From Sulfitobacter sp. DSM 110093 (GTDB lineage Bacteria; Pseudomonadota; Alphaproteobacteria; Rhodobacterales; Rhodobacteraceae), in contig NZ_CP085167.1 of NCBI RefSeq assembly GCF_022788715.1, forward strand, positions 3,097,501-3,161,500: a stretch of DNA of 64,000 nt, given 5' to 3'. This document shows, piece after piece, positions 56,602 to 64,000 of the stretch. The translations under genes were made by a program, and so were the position numbers. The notes under the pieces are model-generated. The model was not told the origin of the DNA, did no database searches, and worked only from the letters and a program-made list of their open reading frames with translations. Each line of letters starts with the position of its first letter. Position 1 is the stretch's first letter.

Positions 56602-57631
56602 GACTGAAGCCCCCTCCCCCGCTCAGTTTCTCCCGCACGCTACGCTCCTGACCCCCAACCAATCTTCATCTTTTCAAAAATACCCGCGGGGGAATCGCGC
56701 CCCCGGCGCGATGGGGGCAGCGCCCCCTGCTTTGCCGTTGTTTTCGGTTTTGCTGAGGACCGACCTCAGTGTACGACCCAACGACTCACGAGAGAAAGCA
56801 GCGAATAGCGCAAGACCCTGACTTGGGTTAGCTCTTCCGCCATCTCGCCATATTTTGCGCGATTTTGCAGGCTCATTCTTCGCCGGACAACCGTAGGGAT
56901 CCCATTGGTCCCTCAGATGCGCCTCTCGCTTCATGGGGCCGTCGGTATGCAGCTGCGGCGCTCGAAGTAATACAAGCTATGCTGGCCTTGATGCCCGCCG
57001 AATGCACCTGTGGCGCAGATGAGCCGTCCGGAGAATCGAAGCGCAATGTCGGCTTTGAGCCCAACCCGGCCATTGTGATTTTGTGCTGCGAGCGAGCGCA
57101 ACACGAAAAATGCTGCGTGAGCGTAAACCCAGTGTCGCAGGGCAGAAGGAAAACCGGTCGTTCATGCAAGCCGCAGCGAGGATCAGCGATCGAATCTACA
57201 AGTGCGGACTTTGCAGGCATTCGCTGCACCTTACACCAAGGTCCGTTTGAGCGGGACAAACTGCCCGATCTATACCTGACGATCGCCTGAGGCCATGTCA
57301 CACCGAAGGACGACGGATAACGGCACCGGATACCCAGCAGGATTGAGAAGACGAAGGAAAGTGACTGAACACGGATCAAGAGATTGTCTCGGAGCACCCA
57401 AATTGGGCGTGTGGCGATTCACAGGCCACATCGGTGACTGGGACCCGGATCGCGTGTCTCAATATAGGCCTGCTGACATGTATCGCGGCAACTATGAGGT
57501 CGGACGGCTGGCTGCACCAAATCAGTCGCTTCAGACCCAACCGACAACCAATTTGGCTCCAAGGCATCTGCACCCGCCAAGGTCAGAACTTATTCAGGAC
57601 TACCAGTACCTTCGAGCACTTCTTTTGAAGG
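56602..57631. other. 1-kb region without a supportable gene
   Basis: Between the carboxypeptidase and the lyase cassette. Open frames here (for example plus 56865-57290 and minus 56873-57397) have odd, Cys- and Arg-rich composition, no convincing ribosome-binding site and no recognisable motif; I treat them as non-coding. It contains repeat copy B at its left end. It may be a decayed element or an integration scar at the island edge. Confidence 0.5.
56672..56727. repeat. REP-like palindromic intergenic repeat, copy B
   Basis: Inverted copy of the element at 12624: TTTCAAAAATACCCGCGGGG, then ATCGCGCC-CCC-GGCGCGAT (56694-56712), then GGGGGC-AGC-GCCCCC (56713-56727). Both stems are perfect; only the loops differ from copy A (CCC for AAA, AGC for GCT by strand). 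It follows the carboxypeptidase stop by 70 bases. Confidence 0.8.
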
Positions 57632-58558
57632 TCACAAATTCTGCACTTTTCGAAGGCGATCCCTTCTTACATTGGCAAGGTGGCTCGCGACCACTGCTTC
57701 CGGAATGGGCGATATCCGATCAACAATTTCCAATAGTTTCATCAAATCGATGCCCGTTGTCGGCCCAGGGCTCCGAAAGGCATGGACCAAATCCTCTGTG
57801 GCGGTGTTCCCCGCTGCGCCGGGCGCAAACGGGCAGCCACCTAAACCAGCTGCGCTGGTATCAAAAACGCGGACACCTGATTGATACGCTGCAAAGGCAT
57901 TTGCAACGCCCATTCCGTAAGTGTCGTGACCGTGAAAGGCCCACGCCTGCGGTTGCGGTTCTGACATCTGCATGACGGCATCAAAGCGCTTTTTGACATT
58001 GAAAGGGGGAGCCCAGCCTGTGGTGTCGCAGAGCGCAATTTCGCAATTGGGTGCAAGGTCTAACACTTTGCCAATCGCGACCTGCAAGTCATCAAAAGGG
58101 ACCGGACCATCGAAAGGGCAATCAAAAGCTGTTGCCAGATCAACCCGCAGGGAAACGTCCGGATCGTTGGAAATTGTTGAGATGACATCGGCCAGACCGG
58201 CGATGGACTGTTCAACTGAACAGCGCACATTGTTCTGGTTATGTGCCTCAGAGATAGAAAACACGTAAACGACCTCGCGCAATCCAGAGGTTAGCGCGAG
58301 GTCTACGCCTTTCACGTTGGGCACAAGAACCGACAGCCGGGAACGGTGCTCCTCGCGAAAATGTGCTGCGATGTCAGCCATATCAGCCATCTGAGGCACA
58401 GCGCGGGGGCTTACAAAAGAGCCGATTTCCACGCGCGGCACGCCAGCGTCAATCAGGCCTTCAATAATTTCGATCTTTTCTTGTGTCGGTATCGGCGCAC
58501 CAATGGATTGAAACCCATCGCGCGGCGCGACTTCGACGATTTCTAGGGAATGTGACAT
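57632..58558 (-). CDS. HMG-CoA-lyase-family enzyme
   Basis: A 308-residue TIM-barrel lyase that cleaves a 3-hydroxy-acyl-CoA into acetyl-CoA (or a homologue) and a keto acid. Family residues are visible: EVAPRDGFQ with the metal-binding Asp, EIGSFVSPRAVPQMAD, the metal site FHGHDTYGMG, and the signature GLGGCPFAPGAAGNTATED with the catalytic cysteine. HMG-CoA is the best-known substrate, but relatives use citramalyl- or other branched 3-hydroxy-CoAs. The ATG at 58558 is preferred to a TTG four codons upstream. It follows the CoA transferase gene by 40 bases. Confidence 0.93.
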   Translation of the reverse strand: MSHSLEIVEVAPRDGFQSIGAPIPTQEKIEIIEGLIDAGVPRVEIGSFVSPRAVPQMADMADIAAHFREEHRSRLSVLVPNVKGVDLALTSGLREVVYVFSISEAHNQNNVRCSVEQSIAGLADVISTISNDPDVSLRVDLATAFDCPFDGPVPFDDLQVAIGKVLDLAPNCEIALCDTTGWAPPFNVKKRFDAVMQMSEPQPQAWAFHGHDTYGMGVANAFAAYQSGVRVFDTSAAGLGGCPFAPGAAGNTATEDLVHAFRSPGPTTGIDLMKLLEIVDRISPIPEAVVASHLANVRRDRLRKVQNL

Positions 58559-58598
58559 AAGAAGTTCCAATGTTGCCGAGATGCGAAAGACGTTTCAG

Positions 58599-59792
58599 TC
58601 ACACGACACCTTTCGTACGCAGACTGGCGATCTCGTCTTGGGAGAAGCCTAGCAAGTCGCTCAGCGCATATGCGTTGTGCTGCCCAAGTTCCGGTCCCGT
58701 GTGGCGGATCTTGCCGGGCGTTGACAACAGGCGCGGAAAGACGTTCTGCATGTCCAGAGCGCCACGCTTGGGGTCCTCAACACGCACGATACTTTCGCGT
58801 TCGGCGAAATGCGGGTCTTGCAGCATGTCCTGCGCAGTATAGGCAAGACCAGCCGGAACGCCTGCCTTGTCCATTTTTTCCAGCACCACTTCAGACGAGT
58901 GAAGTTTGGTCCAGTTGCCGACGATATCGTCAATATCAGCTGCATTTTCTCCGCGTGCCCTGTGGGTGGCAAAACGGGGATCTTCGATTAAGTCGTCGCG
59001 GTTCATCGCCATACACATTCGCCGGTAGACCGTGTCCTGGTTCGCGCCGATGATAATGTCGCGGCCATCGGCACAGGGATAGGCGTTGGACGGCGCAATT
59101 CCCGGCAACGAAGGTCCGGTGCGCTCTCGGATATGACCACCGCCACTATATTCCGCAACAATCGCTTCTGTCATCGCAAGTGCAGATTCATAAATCGAGC
59201 TGTCGACCACTTGCCCTTTTCCAGTCAAATGGCGCGCTTGCAAAGCCAGTAGCGCACCCATCGCGCCAAAGGTTCCGGCAAGCGTGTCGCCCAATGAAAT
59301 TCCAGCTCGCACGGGTGGTCTGTCCGGATATCCGGCAATGTGACGTAGCCCGCCCATCGCCTCGCAAACCGACGCAAATCCCGCGCGGGATGCGTATGGC
59401 CCCGTCTGGCCGAACCCCGAAACCCGCACCATAATCAGTCGTGGATTAATCTTTGACAACACGTCATAGCCCAACCCCCATCGCTCCATCGTGCCGGGGC
59501 GGAAGTTTTCTGTCAGGATGTCGGCTTCGGCCACGAGGGCTTTCAGGATTTCCTGTCCTTCCTTGAGACGAAGGTTCAAGGTCATGGACTTCTTGTTGCG
59601 CCCAATGACTGACCACCACAACGGCTGCCCGTCGTTGTCCGTCCGCCCCCATTGCCGCATGGCATCACCGGTCTCGGGCGGTTCAATCTTGAGAACATCT
59701 GCCCCGAAGTCAGCCAGCATTTGGCCGCAAAACGGCCCTGCGATTAACTGACCGAGTTCCAGCACCCGGATTCCGTTCAGCGGAGTAGTCAT
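58599..59792 (-). CDS. Family III (CaiB/BaiF) CoA transferase
   Basis: A 397-residue formyl-CoA-transferase-type enzyme that moves CoA between carboxylic acids through an aspartyl-CoA intermediate. The nucleophile Asp lies in GKGQVVDSSIYES, and the start ELGQLIAGPFCGQMLADFGADVLKIE and RNKKSMTLNL are typical of the family. Together with the adjacent lyase, the natural role is activation of a dicarboxylic or hydroxy acid using succinyl-CoA or acetyl-CoA. The gene follows the TRAP permease by 16 bases. Confidence 0.94.
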   Translation of the reverse strand: MTTPLNGIRVLELGQLIAGPFCGQMLADFGADVLKIEPPETGDAMRQWGRTDNDGQPLWWSVIGRNKKSMTLNLRLKEGQEILKALVAEADILTENFRPGTMERWGLGYDVLSKINPRLIMVRVSGFGQTGPYASRAGFASVCEAMGGLRHIAGYPDRPPVRAGISLGDTLAGTFGAMGALLALQARHLTGKGQVVDSSIYESALAMTEAIVAEYSGGGHIRERTGPSLPGIAPSNAYPCADGRDIIIGANQDTVYRRMCMAMNRDDLIEDPRFATHRARGENAADIDDIVGNWTKLHSSEVVLEKMDKAGVPAGLAYTAQDMLQDPHFAERESIVRVEDPKRGALDMQNVFPRLLSTPGKIRHTGPELGQHNAYALSDLLGFSQDEIASLRTKGVV

Positions 59793-59808
59793 GTCGTTTT
59801 CTTTCTAT

Positions 59809-61752
59809 TTAGCGACCAGAAAAAACATCGGTTTTCACCGGGGCGTGTGATGGGGCGAACGCGAACAAGACAATACCCAAGAGCAAGAACCCCGCTCCGT
59901 TCACCCAAGGCGCTGCGCCCGAACCAACACTGGGGGGCACAAGCAAAGCGGCGCCTGCAAGGCCTGCGCCAATCCGACGAAACATTCCCGCAGGGCCTCG
60001 GAGCCACCCAATGAACGCTGCCGATATGGCATAAACACCGAGGATAGCCGACGTCACCGCAATGATGATTTCGACAGGATCACCTATCAACAAAAGGGCC
60101 GGAGAAAATACGAACAGAAAGGGAATGATATACGCTGTCCAGCCGAACCGGACCGCTTCCCAAGCTGTTCGCATTGGCGCTGCTTTTGCGATTGCGGCGG
60201 CAAAGAAGGCCCCGATCCCAATTGGCGGGGTCACCATCGACATCATTCCCAGATAGAAAATGAACAGATGTGCCGCGATTGGCAGCACTCCGCTTTCGAC
60301 AAGCGAAGGTGCGATCAAGACCGCCAGAAGCAGATAGACACCTACTGTTGGCATCCCCATCCCAAGAATGAGACAAACAACCGCTGCAATGAGCAGCAGC
60401 AAAAACAGGCTGTCCTGCCCGAGGCCAACAAGCGAGAATGTGACTGCGAACCCAAGCCCAGTGGCGTTGAGAACGCCAATAATGAACCCCGCGGCGGCAG
60501 AAATCAGTATGATCGGAATGACTGCGTTGCCGGTTTCCACCAATCCATCCCAAAGGTCGGAAAGCTTCATACGTGCGTTGCCATAACCCCGCACCATCCC
60601 AACTGCGATCGCGGCGGCCCCTCCCCAGAGCGCAGCGACTTCTGCGCGTTGGTTCATCCAGAACAGAGTCACGATAATGGCGATGAAGGGCAGTAAGAAG
60701 ACCCAGCCAGTCGACATGACATGGCCAGCCGAAGGGATATCGGCGTCCTCAATTGGCTTGATGCCTTGCTTGGCCGCCAAAAGATCGGCTTGGACGAAAA
60801 GGGCCACATAATAGAGCGCGGCCGGGACAATCGCGGCAATGACGATTTCCGAATAGGGAAGTCGCAGCAGGTCAGCCATCAGGAATGCAACAGCGCCCAT
60901 CACAGGCGGTGCGATTTGCCCTCCGGTGGAGGCAGTGGCTTCGACGGCTGCAGCAGTGGTGTTGCGAAAACCCGACTTGATCATCAGACGGATCGTAACC
61001 ACGCCGGTGGCGACAATGTTTGATACAACAACGCCGGAAATAGAGCCAAACAAAGCGGACGCAACGATAGATATCTTCGCCGCTCCTCCACGCCGCTTGC
61101 CCATCGTGGCCATTGCAATGTCGTTGAAGAAATCCGCAGCACCCGACCGCAGAAGGAACTGACCAAAAAGGACGAAGGCAATCACGACGGTGGCCGCGAC
61201 TTTGAGTGTGATGCCGAACACGCCGTTGGGATCAAACCCGAGGTAAACAAGCATCCGTGCTGGCGCAACTTCTCTGGTTTGAAGCGCACCCTGCACGAGA
61301 TGCCCGATCAGCCCGTAACAGAAAATAGCCAGAACAACGATGACAAGGGTCAGCCCCACAGCACGGCGCAAACCTTCCAGTATCAAGCCAAAAAGAAGGG
61401 TTCCGATTACGACAGTAACGGGTTTGATCTGCATGGCCGTGTTGATCAGTTCCGCATAATCAAACGCGACATATAGTGGCAATAACAACCCCAAAGCCGC
61501 CAGCGCCCAATCCAACGCACTCGGCACGGTTTCGTCTGGCGTGGTCGATTTGCGCGCGCGTTGGCTCAGAAAAACGAGGCCGAGACTCAGCCCGAGCACA
61601 ACAGCGAGAAATTGTTCGGTGTAATAGGAAAACCCGAGCCGGCTGGGGATGTCCGCGACCTGTACGATGGCGACCGCGCTCAGAGCTCCGGCAAGAACTT
61701 TCCTGACAGTTCGCGCGCTCTCTACAGGCTTATTGTCGTTTACGTTTTCCAA
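59809..61752 (-). CDS. TRAP transporter fused permease (TAXI type)
   Basis: A 647-residue inner-membrane protein that fuses the small and large TRAP subunits; about 16-17 helices. The large-subunit half shows GVVVSNIVATGVVTIRLM and GMGMPTVGVYLLLAVLIAPSLV. It works with the TAXI protein encoded upstream to take up a carboxylate driven by an ion gradient. The start is a TTG at 61752, supported by GGAGAAAG upstream and no nearby in-frame ATG. A hairpin lies in the gap to the TAXI gene. Confidence 0.95.
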   Translation of the reverse strand: MENVNDNKPVESARTVRKVLAGALSAVAIVQVADIPSRLGFSYYTEQFLAVVLGLSLGLVFLSQRARKSTTPDETVPSALDWALAALGLLLPLYVAFDYAELINTAMQIKPVTVVIGTLLFGLILEGLRRAVGLTLVIVVLAIFCYGLIGHLVQGALQTREVAPARMLVYLGFDPNGVFGITLKVAATVVIAFVLFGQFLLRSGAADFFNDIAMATMGKRRGGAAKISIVASALFGSISGVVVSNIVATGVVTIRLMIKSGFRNTTAAAVEATASTGGQIAPPVMGAVAFLMADLLRLPYSEIVIAAIVPAALYYVALFVQADLLAAKQGIKPIEDADIPSAGHVMSTGWVFLLPFIAIIVTLFWMNQRAEVAALWGGAAAIAVGMVRGYGNARMKLSDLWDGLVETGNAVIPIILISAAAGFIIGVLNATGLGFAVTFSLVGLGQDSLFLLLLIAAVVCLILGMGMPTVGVYLLLAVLIAPSLVESGVLPIAAHLFIFYLGMMSMVTPPIGIGAFFAAAIAKAAPMRTAWEAVRFGWTAYIIPFLFVFSPALLLIGDPVEIIIAVTSAILGVYAISAAFIGWLRGPAGMFRRIGAGLAGAALLVPPSVGSGAAPWVNGAGFLLLGIVLFAFAPSHAPVKTDVFSGR

Positions 61753-61774
61753 GCACTTTCTCCAATGGGCACCG

Positions 61775-61800
61775 GTAGGGCCGCGCGCTGGCGGCCCTAC
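61775..61800 (-). promoter_or_regulatory. Intercistronic hairpin between TAXI and TRAP permease genes
   Basis: A perfect 10-bp stem GTAGGGCCGC / GCGGCCCTAC with a 6-base loop, placed between the TAXI stop (61827) and the permease start. No T run on the minus strand. Such hairpins often raise the amount of binding protein over permease by stabilising mRNA or attenuating transcription. Confidence 0.6.
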
Positions 61801-61826
61801 TTTTGCGCAAGTCTTTGCAGGACTGA

Positions 61827-62792
61827 TTAGTCCGCTGCCTGTTGCTCAATGCCGCGTTCTTCAAAAAACGCTTTGGCCCCCGCGTGATATTCGACATCCG
61901 GATAAGCGCGATAGGCTGTGTCGATGTTGATGGCCCTAAGCGGCGGGAAGGCAGCACCTATCTTGCCAGCTTCGTCAAAGACGACCGAAAGAAGCGCCTT
62001 GACGTCTTCATCAGGGACATGCGCACCCGCAAGCAATACGTAATCCCAAGTCAGGAAATCCATCGTCTCTGGCACACCCACCCGGAATGGGGCAGGATCT
62101 GCTTTGGACAGGTAATATGCTGGCCGCACGGTCTTTATTGCTTTGGCTGCAGCTTCGTCGGCATTGATCGACAGGAACCGCACGCCACCTACCGACGCGT
62201 CGACTTCAGCAACTTTCGGCGCTCCTACGGCAAAAAGAGCGGTGTCAGTGCGGCCCGACGCCAGCGCATCCGCACCACGGATGAGTTCAGGTACGGGAAC
62301 AGCCTGAACGTCATCCATCCCAAGCCCAACCGCTGACAAGATGCCAGCGACATTTGCAGCTCCGGTCGGAAAAGCGTCCCAACCGGAGGGAACCTTCTTG
62401 CCGACCAGTTCTTCGACGCTTGTTATGCCACTATCTGCTTTTACGAACAGACCGACCTGAACCGCAATGATGCGCGCGACAACGCGCAGATTTTTCATCG
62501 GGTTATCGTAGCCATGCTGGCCGTTCACCGCGACAATCAGATCATTGATGTCATTGACTGCGAATTCTGCCTGACCGTTTTCGATGATCTGCTGGAACTG
62601 GTTTGAGCCACCGAAGGGCTGGACCACCAGCTTCATGCCGATGCTTTCGCGTGCCTGCGCGGCAATGGCGGTGGACATTGTGTTGCCAGCCGACCCCTGC
62701 GGGAGACTCGCGAACGACTTAACCTGTGCCGACGCTGCGCCAGCACACGCTACGATAACAATAGCCGCAACCAATATCTTTTTAATTTGCAT
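61827..62792 (-). CDS. TAXI-family TRAP solute-binding protein
   Basis: A 321-residue periplasmic binding protein with a cleavable signal (MQIKKILVAAIVIVACAGAASA, cut after ASA). The mature start VKSFASLPQGSAGNTMSTAIA and the PTGAANVAG and ADGR-like segments are typical of TAXI proteins, which usually bind glutamate-like or dicarboxylate ligands. The ATG at 62792 follows a GGGAGG ribosome-binding site. It heads the minus-strand cassette and is divergent from the GntR gene. Confidence 0.93.
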   Translation of the reverse strand: MQIKKILVAAIVIVACAGAASAQVKSFASLPQGSAGNTMSTAIAAQARESIGMKLVVQPFGGSNQFQQIIENGQAEFAVNDINDLIVAVNGQHGYDNPMKNLRVVARIIAVQVGLFVKADSGITSVEELVGKKVPSGWDAFPTGAANVAGILSAVGLGMDDVQAVPVPELIRGADALASGRTDTALFAVGAPKVAEVDASVGGVRFLSINADEAAAKAIKTVRPAYYLSKADPAPFRVGVPETMDFLTWDYVLLAGAHVPDEDVKALLSVVFDEAGKIGAAFPPLRAINIDTAYRAYPDVEYHAGAKAFFEERGIEQQAAD

Positions 62793-62895
62793 TCCTGTTC
62801 CTCCCGTTTGGATCACCCCCAAGGCGGCATATTTGCCGTGCCGCGACGCGGCTACCTATGTCGCAAATAAAATGCAAAATTTATCTAAAGTCAAT

Positions 62896-62907
62896 ATTGT
62901 ATATTAT
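62896..62907. promoter_or_regulatory. Candidate GntR/FCD operator
   Basis: ATTGTATATTAT matches 10 of 12 positions of ATTGTATACAAT, the type of palindrome bound by FCD-subfamily GntR proteins. It lies in an AT-rich stretch (about 62865-62930) between the divergent TAXI and GntR starts. Confidence 0.4.
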
Positions 62908-63040
62908 TTTACGTTTATATATACCGTTGTGGAGCTGAGCACTACTGTGGGTGCTGCGCCCCTGCCTCGTAGAAATAGGCACGCAGCAGGGACCGACGAG
63001 AGCCTGTAGTGCCCGAGGACGACAAAGGTGACTGAATAGT

Positions 63041-63775
63041 ATGGCGATACAAAAAAGAGATGCTGCCACAAATGGCACCACCGGATTGCAAGGCAGCTCT
63101 GAAGCCGCTTCGACGGTTCAGACCCGCATTCGTGACGATATTATTGAAGGGCAGTTGGAGCCAGGTAGCAAACTCAAGATCGACGTTCTCCAGGAGCGGT
63201 ACGGAACCAGCGCAACGCCGCTGAGAGAGGCGCTGGTCTTTCTGTCCGCCACGGGGCTTGTAGACAGAATCGAACGACGCGGTTTCCGGGTCGCGAAAGT
63301 CTCGTCTGACGACTACATGCAAATTTTCGAGGCCCGCTGTTTGCTGGAAGCACGGGCACTGCGCGACTCCATTGAGCTTGGTGATGCCCGTTGGGAAGAG
63401 AGGATTGTCTTGTCTCTGTTCCATCTCTCGCGGGAATCCGAATTGGAGGCCGAGACCGGAAGCGGGCTTTCTGACAGTTGGGAAGCAAAGCACCGCGAGT
63501 TTCACGAGGCGCTGATTTCGGGGTGTCCGTCAAAGTATATCCTCCGGTTCTGCTCGCAGCTTTATGACGACAGTAATAGATATCGTTACATCGCACGGCT
63601 GAGCGCGCGTGCACGTATTGGAGCATACGAGGAGCACAAGAAAATCGGCGATTCCGTTTTACGCAGAGACGTAGATGCCAGCGTTGAGCTTCTGGTGGAT
63701 CATTTGCGACGAACGGCGGATTTTTTGAAAGATTCACTGGCTGACATCCCGAATTTCGACGGGCAACACCGGTAA
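63041..63775 (+). CDS. GntR-family regulator, FCD (FadR) subfamily
   Basis: A 244-residue repressor: a winged helix (IIEGQLEPGSKLKIDVLQERYG, in parts, then ATPLREALVFLSATGLV) and an all-helical C-terminal FCD ligand domain with metal-type His residues near KHREFHEAL and VDHLRRTADF. Members sense carboxylates. It is divergent from the TAXI-TRAP-transferase-lyase operon and so is its likely local regulator; the FAH gene follows on the same strand. Confidence 0.93.
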   Translation: MAIQKRDAATNGTTGLQGSSEAASTVQTRIRDDIIEGQLEPGSKLKIDVLQERYGTSATPLREALVFLSATGLVDRIERRGFRVAKVSSDDYMQIFEARCLLEARALRDSIELGDARWEERIVLSLFHLSRESELEAETGSGLSDSWEAKHREFHEALISGCPSKYILRFCSQLYDDSNRYRYIARLSARARIGAYEEHKKIGDSVLRRDVDASVELLVDHLRRTADFLKDSLADIPNFDGQHR

Positions 63776-63807
63776 CCCCCAGATAAAACAGTAGAAAGGA
63801 ATGTGAG

Positions 63808-64000
63808 ATGCGCATTTGTCGATTTGATGAAGGACTCCTTGGCGTTGTCGATGGCGGTGAAGTTGTCGATGTAACGGGCGTTCTTGCACGGTTGCCGAGC
63901 CAGACTTGGCCTTATCCTCCGGGTGATCTGTTCATATCGCACTTCAGCGAACTGCGCTCGGCAATCGAGGAAGCCGCCAAGTCAGGCGCGCGCAAACCGA
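63808..64000 (+). CDS. FAH-family hydrolase, N-terminal part, cut by the window end
   Basis: An ATG at 63808, with AAAGGA upstream, opens a frame that is uninterrupted to the last base: MRICRFDEGLLGVVDGGEVV, then DVTGVLARLPSQTW and so on. The VVDGGEVVDVTG pattern and its position resemble the N-terminal domain of fumarylacetoacetate-hydrolase-family enzymes such as acylpyruvases and ureidoglycolate lyases. The catalytic part lies beyond the window. It lies 32 bases after the GntR stop, so may be the last step of the cassette pathway. Confidence 0.7.
   Translation, partial: MRICRFDEGLLGVVDGGEVVDVTGVLARLPSQTWPYPPGDLFISHFSELRSAIEEAAKSGARKP

Noticed and set aside
56865..57397. Two opposed open frames of 141 and 174 residues in the gene-free region
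   Set aside because: Biased, Cys/Arg-rich translation, overlapping each other, and no convincing start signals; treated as non-coding.

Overview
The window is high-GC chromosomal DNA from an alphaproteobacterium, most likely the Roseobacter group of Rhodobacteraceae. I infer this from protein families and gene order, not from a search. The supporting landmarks are chvI-chvG followed by hprK-rapZ-EIIA-HPr beside pckA, a split ATP synthase with a separate F0 operon (I, a, c, b', b), an ffh / chorismate mutase / rpsP / rimM / trmD / rplS / rpmE block followed by MipZ, and a TAXI-TRAP transporter.

Layout. 1-11.6 kb: tuf, a cytochrome P450, parC, an SH3b protein, an SDR, an adenosyltransferase of B12 metabolism, etfBA and a DUF6473-like protein. 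11.7-20 kb: 3-hydroxyacyl-CoA dehydrogenase, then a minus-strand operon chvI-chvG-hprK-rapZ-EIIA-ptsH-acyltransferase, divergent from pckA; two-component signalling, regulatory phosphotransfer and gluconeogenesis sit together. 20-31.6 kb: two regulators, smc, the F0 operon, an ArsR regulator, a 25-residue membrane peptide, a DMT exporter, and a LysR/azoreductase pair. 31.8-40.9 kb: the SRP/ribosome-maturation block with bluB and a sulfotransferase-like gene inserted, then mipZ and a DMT exporter. 40.9-47.2 kb: homogentisate catabolism (MarR regulator, hmgA, fahA, an aberrant metallo-beta-lactamase-fold protein, a flavin hydroxylase and DUF2783). 47.4-56.6 kb: an orphan peptide-type binding protein, acetamidase/formamidase, an oxidoreductase, a thioesterase, tRNA-Met, an SDR lacking its catalytic lysine, an rRNA methyltransferase, clpS, a HAD gene broken by a nonsense codon, and a D,D-carboxypeptidase with a SPOR-like tail.

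56.6-57.6 kb has no gene I can support. From 57.6 kb to the window end lies a self-contained catabolic cassette: HMG-CoA-lyase-type enzyme, family III CoA transferase, TAXI-TRAP transporter, divergent GntR regulator and the start of an FAH-family gene. It looks more AT-rich than its surroundings and is probably acquired. The simplest model is uptake of a branched dicarboxylate or 3-hydroxy acid, CoA activation, and retro-aldol cleavage.

Most of the window is housekeeping. I did not find a clear new defence or mobile system. The best second-look items are the catabolic cassette, the aberrant MBL and SDR proteins, the broken HAD gene, a paired palindromic intergenic repeat, the 25-residue peptide, and two well-formed operator candidates.
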